Assembly (NCBI RefSeq): GCF_000024125.1
Contig: NC_013222.1
Span: 1,714,501 to 1,778,500 of the forward strand
From: Robiginitalea biformata HTCC2501
GTDB taxonomy: Bacteria > Bacteroidota > Bacteroidia > Flavobacteriales > Flavobacteriaceae
Direction: 5' to 3'
DNA length: 64,000 nucleotides
Shown one piece after another: positions 61,299 to 64,000 of the stretch. A model generated the notes under the pieces. That model saw nothing but the letters and a program-made list of their open reading frames with translations, was not told where the DNA came from and did not search any database. How positions within the stretch are numbered: position 1 is the stretch's first letter; every line of letters starts with the position of its first letter. Position numbers and translations under genes: made by a program.

Positions 61299-63035
61299 TC
61301 AGCGTTTTAAGGTAAAATGCCCGGTGACTACGCCTCCCTGGTTGTCTACAGCCCGGTACCAGTAATCGCTCGGTGGGAGGGGATTTCCCCGGAGGGTTCC
61401 GTCCCAGCCATCGGACTGAGGGTCCACCCGGGCGATCAAATTGCCGTACCGGTCAAAGATCGAGATTTCGCGAACCGGGCTGATGCCGCTTTCCGGGAGG
61501 ATAAACTGCCAGCGGTCGTTGCGTCCGTCCCCGTTCGGGGTAAAGAAGTTCGGGAAACCCTCTGCTGTCAGGTCCGGTTCCACCAGGATTTCTGTGATCC
61601 CGCACCCATTGCGGTCCCGGACGTATATCCGGTAGGAGTCCAGGGGGAGGTCGCTGAAGACGTTGCTCTCCTGGTAGGGCCCGTCGGCATTGCCCAGGGA
61701 AAATTCGTAATCCCCGATTCCGGATACATTTGCCTCAATTCGAATCACCCCGGCACCCAGCCGGATATCGGTGTCTTCGGGGATGGCAGCTTCAGAAACG
61801 GCCACTGTGAATTCCCTGGAAGAACTGCACTCAAAATCCCCGGAAACCCCTGTGAAAGTATTGTAGATCTCGTGCCGGTAGGTGCCTTCCCCGGGAATTT
61901 CAAAGTCCGGGCCTTCCGCCAGTAGCCGCTCCCGCCCGGGTGCTTCCACCAGGTACCACCGGTAGCCGTCTGCCGCATCGATAGCGCTGACCGTATTGAC
62001 CGGGTTGTCCCGGCAGATTCCTACCGTTGCGGGAAAGGTAATTTCCGGATGGAGGTCCACCAGATTTCCGCCCGCGTCGAAATACGGGCCGCATCCCAGG
62101 ATGGTGGAAAAAGTCGTCTGCCCGCAACCCAGGGCTTCCCCGGCCGAATTATAGGGAACGATGCGGACGAAATAGATGGTATTCGGCAAAAAATTGATGA
62201 CGTCGGTTTCCGTGACATTGCGAAGATCAGCGCTGTCCAGGACATCGTTGGTGGTCGGGGAGGTGCCGATGGACACGATGTACCCGGTGGCCCCGGGTAC
62301 CGGATCCCACTCCAGGACCGGGGACAGGGGGATATTGGATTCCCCATCCGCCGGGTAACGGAGCACCGAGCAGCCGGGGAGGGTGGCCAGGGGGCCGGTC
62401 CTGAAGGTAGACTCGGAACAGCCGGTGGGTTCCCCGTTTTCGTTTTGCGGCACCACACGGACGTAGATATCCTGTTCTTCCGGCAGGTCGGCGGGCGGCA
62501 CAAAGCGGAGCGCATCATCAACGGTGGCCCCGTCAACCAGGTCGGAGCCGCCCGGGCTGGTGCCTATGGAAATGGTGTAGGAGGTGGCCGTCGGGCTGTA
62601 CGCCCAGCGGATGTCCGTCCCCACCGGGACATTCCGGGATCCGTCAGTGGGGCTGAGCAGCACCGTGCATCCGGGTGCTGTGGTGACGTCTTCGGTGGTA
62701 AAGCTAAACGATGTGCAGGGCGTTGTTCCCTGGGTCAGGTTAAAGATGTACAGGGTTACAAAAATCTCCTGGTTATCCGGCAGGCCGCGGGCCGGGGCAT
62801 AAGAGGTGGCAAGCCCCACTGAGGTCAGCGGCAGGACTTCCGTCCCACCCGGGGTGGTACCGATGGTCAGGCTGTAGGCGGTAACCCCGGTAACGGCGGT
62901 CCACTGGATACTCGCATCCACGGCAACAGCCGTTTGGCCGTCTGCCGGGAAGACCGGTTGGGGGCATTCCTGACCCCGGGTAGCGAGCGCGCAGAGCAGC
63001 CCGGCCACACATAGCAATTTTTGAAACATTTTCAT
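61299..63035 (-). CDS. Paralogous secreted protein with type IX (type B) sorting domain
   Basis: 578 aa. It has the same plan as the gene at 59868-61292 but with three fibronectin-III-like modules, each opening with a Cys-x-V/L-x-P-DG pattern (residues about 24, 130, 233) and carrying GTTPGG or GTSPGG in the middle. The type B sorting domain ends the chain: FFTPNGDGRNDRWQF, ISIFDRYGNLIARVDP, GWDGTLRGNPLPPSDYWY, GHFTLKR. The two genes are tandem duplicates that differ by one module. They may be adhesins or structural surface proteins. Confidence 0.93.
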   Translation of the reverse strand: MKMFQKLLCVAGLLCALATRGQECPQPVFPADGQTAVAVDASIQWTAVTGVTAYSLTIGTTPGGTEVLPLTSVGLATSYAPARGLPDNQEIFVTLYIFNLTQGTTPCTSFSFTTEDVTTAPGCTVLLSPTDGSRNVPVGTDIRWAYSPTATSYTISIGTSPGGSDLVDGATVDDALRFVPPADLPEEQDIYVRVVPQNENGEPTGCSESTFRTGPLATLPGCSVLRYPADGESNIPLSPVLEWDPVPGATGYIVSIGTSPTTNDVLDSADLRNVTETDVINFLPNTIYFVRIVPYNSAGEALGCGQTTFSTILGCGPYFDAGGNLVDLHPEITFPATVGICRDNPVNTVSAIDAADGYRWYLVEAPGRERLLAEGPDFEIPGEGTYRHEIYNTFTGVSGDFECSSSREFTVAVSEAAIPEDTDIRLGAGVIRIEANVSGIGDYEFSLGNADGPYQESNVFSDLPLDSYRIYVRDRNGCGITEILVEPDLTAEGFPNFFTPNGDGRNDRWQFILPESGISPVREISIFDRYGNLIARVDPQSDGWDGTLRGNPLPPSDYWYRAVDNQGGVVTGHFTLKR

Positions 63036-63148
63036 CGGTCCAGGAAGGGTAAATTACGAAATATTCCCGGATCCCGGACCGAAAGGCGTTCAGGGGGAAG
63101 ACATTGCGGATAAACGGCCCACCGGGGTCCGGTTGGATGCCGCAACTG

Positions 63149-63190
63149 CGGATATCAAAGATCGCGTCGCACGGATATCAGAGATCGCGT
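63149..63190 (-). repeat. Two-copy 23-bp duplication of the permease gene terminus
   Basis: On the minus strand the last codons and stop, CGCGATCTCTGATATCCG, recur 23 bases downstream as CGCGATCTTTGATATCCG (63172-63190 and 63149-63167 on the plus strand). One difference in 19 positions. It looks like an early stage of the stop-anchored arrays seen elsewhere. Confidence 0.85.
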
Positions 63191-64000
63191 CTTTTGAGCA
63201 GGACGTAGGACAGGTAGATAAATATCGCGGACCAGGCCAGGACGATGAGCAATTGAAAACCGTGGACTGCGTAGTCCTTTACGATTTCCTCCCCAACTTC
63301 CCGGGCGGCCGACTGGATCACGGACAGGCGTGTAAACGGTTCGGACAGCGTTTGCCACATGGACCCGAAAGGGAAGAACTGGTAGATGGAATCCGCGTAG
63401 CCCTTGGTGTATTTGGACGTCAGGTAGACCCAGGGGATGAATTCCGCCCCGATAAACCAGATAAACAGGAAGCCCAGGGCGAAGGCGGACCGCTTCACCA
63501 GCATGCCCACAAAGAAGCAGAAGGCAAAGAAACCGAACAACTTTACCAGGTAGGCCGCCAGGTATTCCAGGTCGGAAAAAATGATCGCAATTTCATCGTA
63601 ATCCGAATGCATCAGCCCCAAAACCAGCGAAATCAGGAATACAAAAAGGGTAGAGGCAATGGCGAGCACGCCGATGGTCAGGACCTTGGAGGCGATAAAC
63701 TCTTTCTTGGACAACCCGTCGATGAGGTTCTGCTTGATCGTCTTGTTGCTGTACTCGTTGGAGATCATCGAGACGATGACGATGGCCAGGAAAACCTTTA
63801 AAAAGGCAATCATAAAGGTGTTGAAATGCCAGATATAGGGGAAGTTAAAAATCCCGATGTCCGCTACGTTGAATTTCAGGGGCCCCCAGTCGATTTTGAT
63901 GGAGGTCACCAGGGCGATCAGCGCAATCAGCCCAAAGTAGGCGAGGACCAAAAAGCGGCTGGCCCGGTTGTTCCAGAGTTTGATGAATTCTATTTGGAGC
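63178..64000 (-). CDS. ABC-2 type permease, 5' end beyond the window
   Basis: At least 273 residues are present and the frame stays open to the right edge (IEFIKLWNNRASRFLVLAYFG), so the start is outside. Six membrane helices are visible. IFLAIVIVSMISNEYSNKTIKQNLIDGLSKKEFIASK, read in parts, is the conserved EY-S-KT-KQ loop of ABC-2 permeases after helix 2. The C-terminus is WSAIFIYLSYVLLKRRDL. The matching ATPase gene is expected just outside. Substrate unknown. Confidence 0.88.
   Translation of the reverse strand, partial: LQIEFIKLWNNRASRFLVLAYFGLIALIALVTSIKIDWGPLKFNVADIGIFNFPYIWHFNTFMIAFLKVFLAIVIVSMISNEYSNKTIKQNLIDGLSKKEFIASKVLTIGVLAIASTLFVFLISLVLGLMHSDYDEIAIIFSDLEYLAAYLVKLFGFFAFCFFVGMLVKRSAFALGFLFIWFIGAEFIPWVYLTSKYTKGYADSIYQFFPFGSMWQTLSEPFTRLSVIQSAAREVGEEIVKDYAVHGFQLLIVLAWSAIFIYLSYVLLKRRDL

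Overview
The window reads as a chromosomal segment of a GC-rich member of the Flavobacteriia (Bacteroidota); base composition is high by eye but was not computed. Supporting signs are many promoters of the TAnnTTTG type, a FecA-like TonB-dependent receptor, two secreted proteins with type IX (type B) C-terminal sorting domains, a PUR-alpha-like DUF3276 protein, a nusB - DUF1573 - yajC cluster and a dual cyclophilin-FKBP immunophilin. The content and GC level would suit a Robiginitalea-like organism, but that is inference. I see no rRNA, tRNA, CRISPR array, insertion sequence, prophage or integrase: this is core chromosome, densely packed, with many convergent pairs separated by only a few bases.

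Layout. 0.2-8 kb: DUF4197 lipoprotein, purU, fused acyl-CoA mutase icmF, an Lrp/AsnC regulator and a secreted alpha/beta-hydrolase-like protein. 8-13.3 kb: DUF1684 lipoprotein, then a leftward ammonium operon (P-II, Amt, beta-barrel porin) behind a stack of inverted repeats, fluoride channel crcB and two very small membrane proteins. 13.4-19 kb: MazG-like hydrolase, ilvE, DUF4920, MnmD-like methyltransferase, an epimerase, grpE-dnaJ and a candidate small RNA just after dnaJ. 19-32.9 kb: ABC-2 exporter pair, MscS channel, a sigma-54-type response regulator with no HTH, PPK2, M28 peptidase, dual immunophilin, a frameshifted 1-Cys peroxiredoxin, DinB, GNAT and thioredoxin-like genes, a frameshifted bile-acid-type symporter and a PlsC-like acyltransferase. 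32.9-46.5 kb: M14 carboxypeptidase, DUF3276, ABC exporter, nusB-DUF1573-yajC, a Tat-exported Gfo/Idh/MocA oxidoreductase, pepT, pyrD and a BKACE plus acetyltransferase pair. 46.7-64 kb: HMG-CoA-lyase-like gene, FecA-like receptor, guaB, lysA, LON-domain protein, sucC, TerB-like protein, Hsp20, uvrB, tandem type-IX-sorted paralogues and an ABC-2 permease cut by the window edge.

Three things stand out. First, at least five and probably six genes have their last codons plus stop codon inside a short tandem array (15-23 bp units, 2-7 copies) that runs into the downstream spacer; each array has its own unit sequence, which suggests repeated local duplication of gene termini. Second, a complete TTTG-N22-TATATTTG promoter followed by two hairpins and a U-tract marks an orphan RNA of about 83 nt between dnaJ and the ABC exporter genes. 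Third, two genes 3 kb apart (peroxiredoxin and symporter) are broken only by single-base shortfalls in short runs (four and one), which could be sequence error or recent gene decay.

Working together: the P-II/Amt/porin operon is a nitrogen-uptake unit; icmF, the HMG-CoA-lyase-like enzyme, BKACE, ilvE and sucC touch acyl-CoA and branched-chain metabolism; grpE-dnaJ, Hsp20 and the immunophilin serve protein folding; pyrD, guaB, purU and uvrB are nucleotide and DNA-repair housekeeping.
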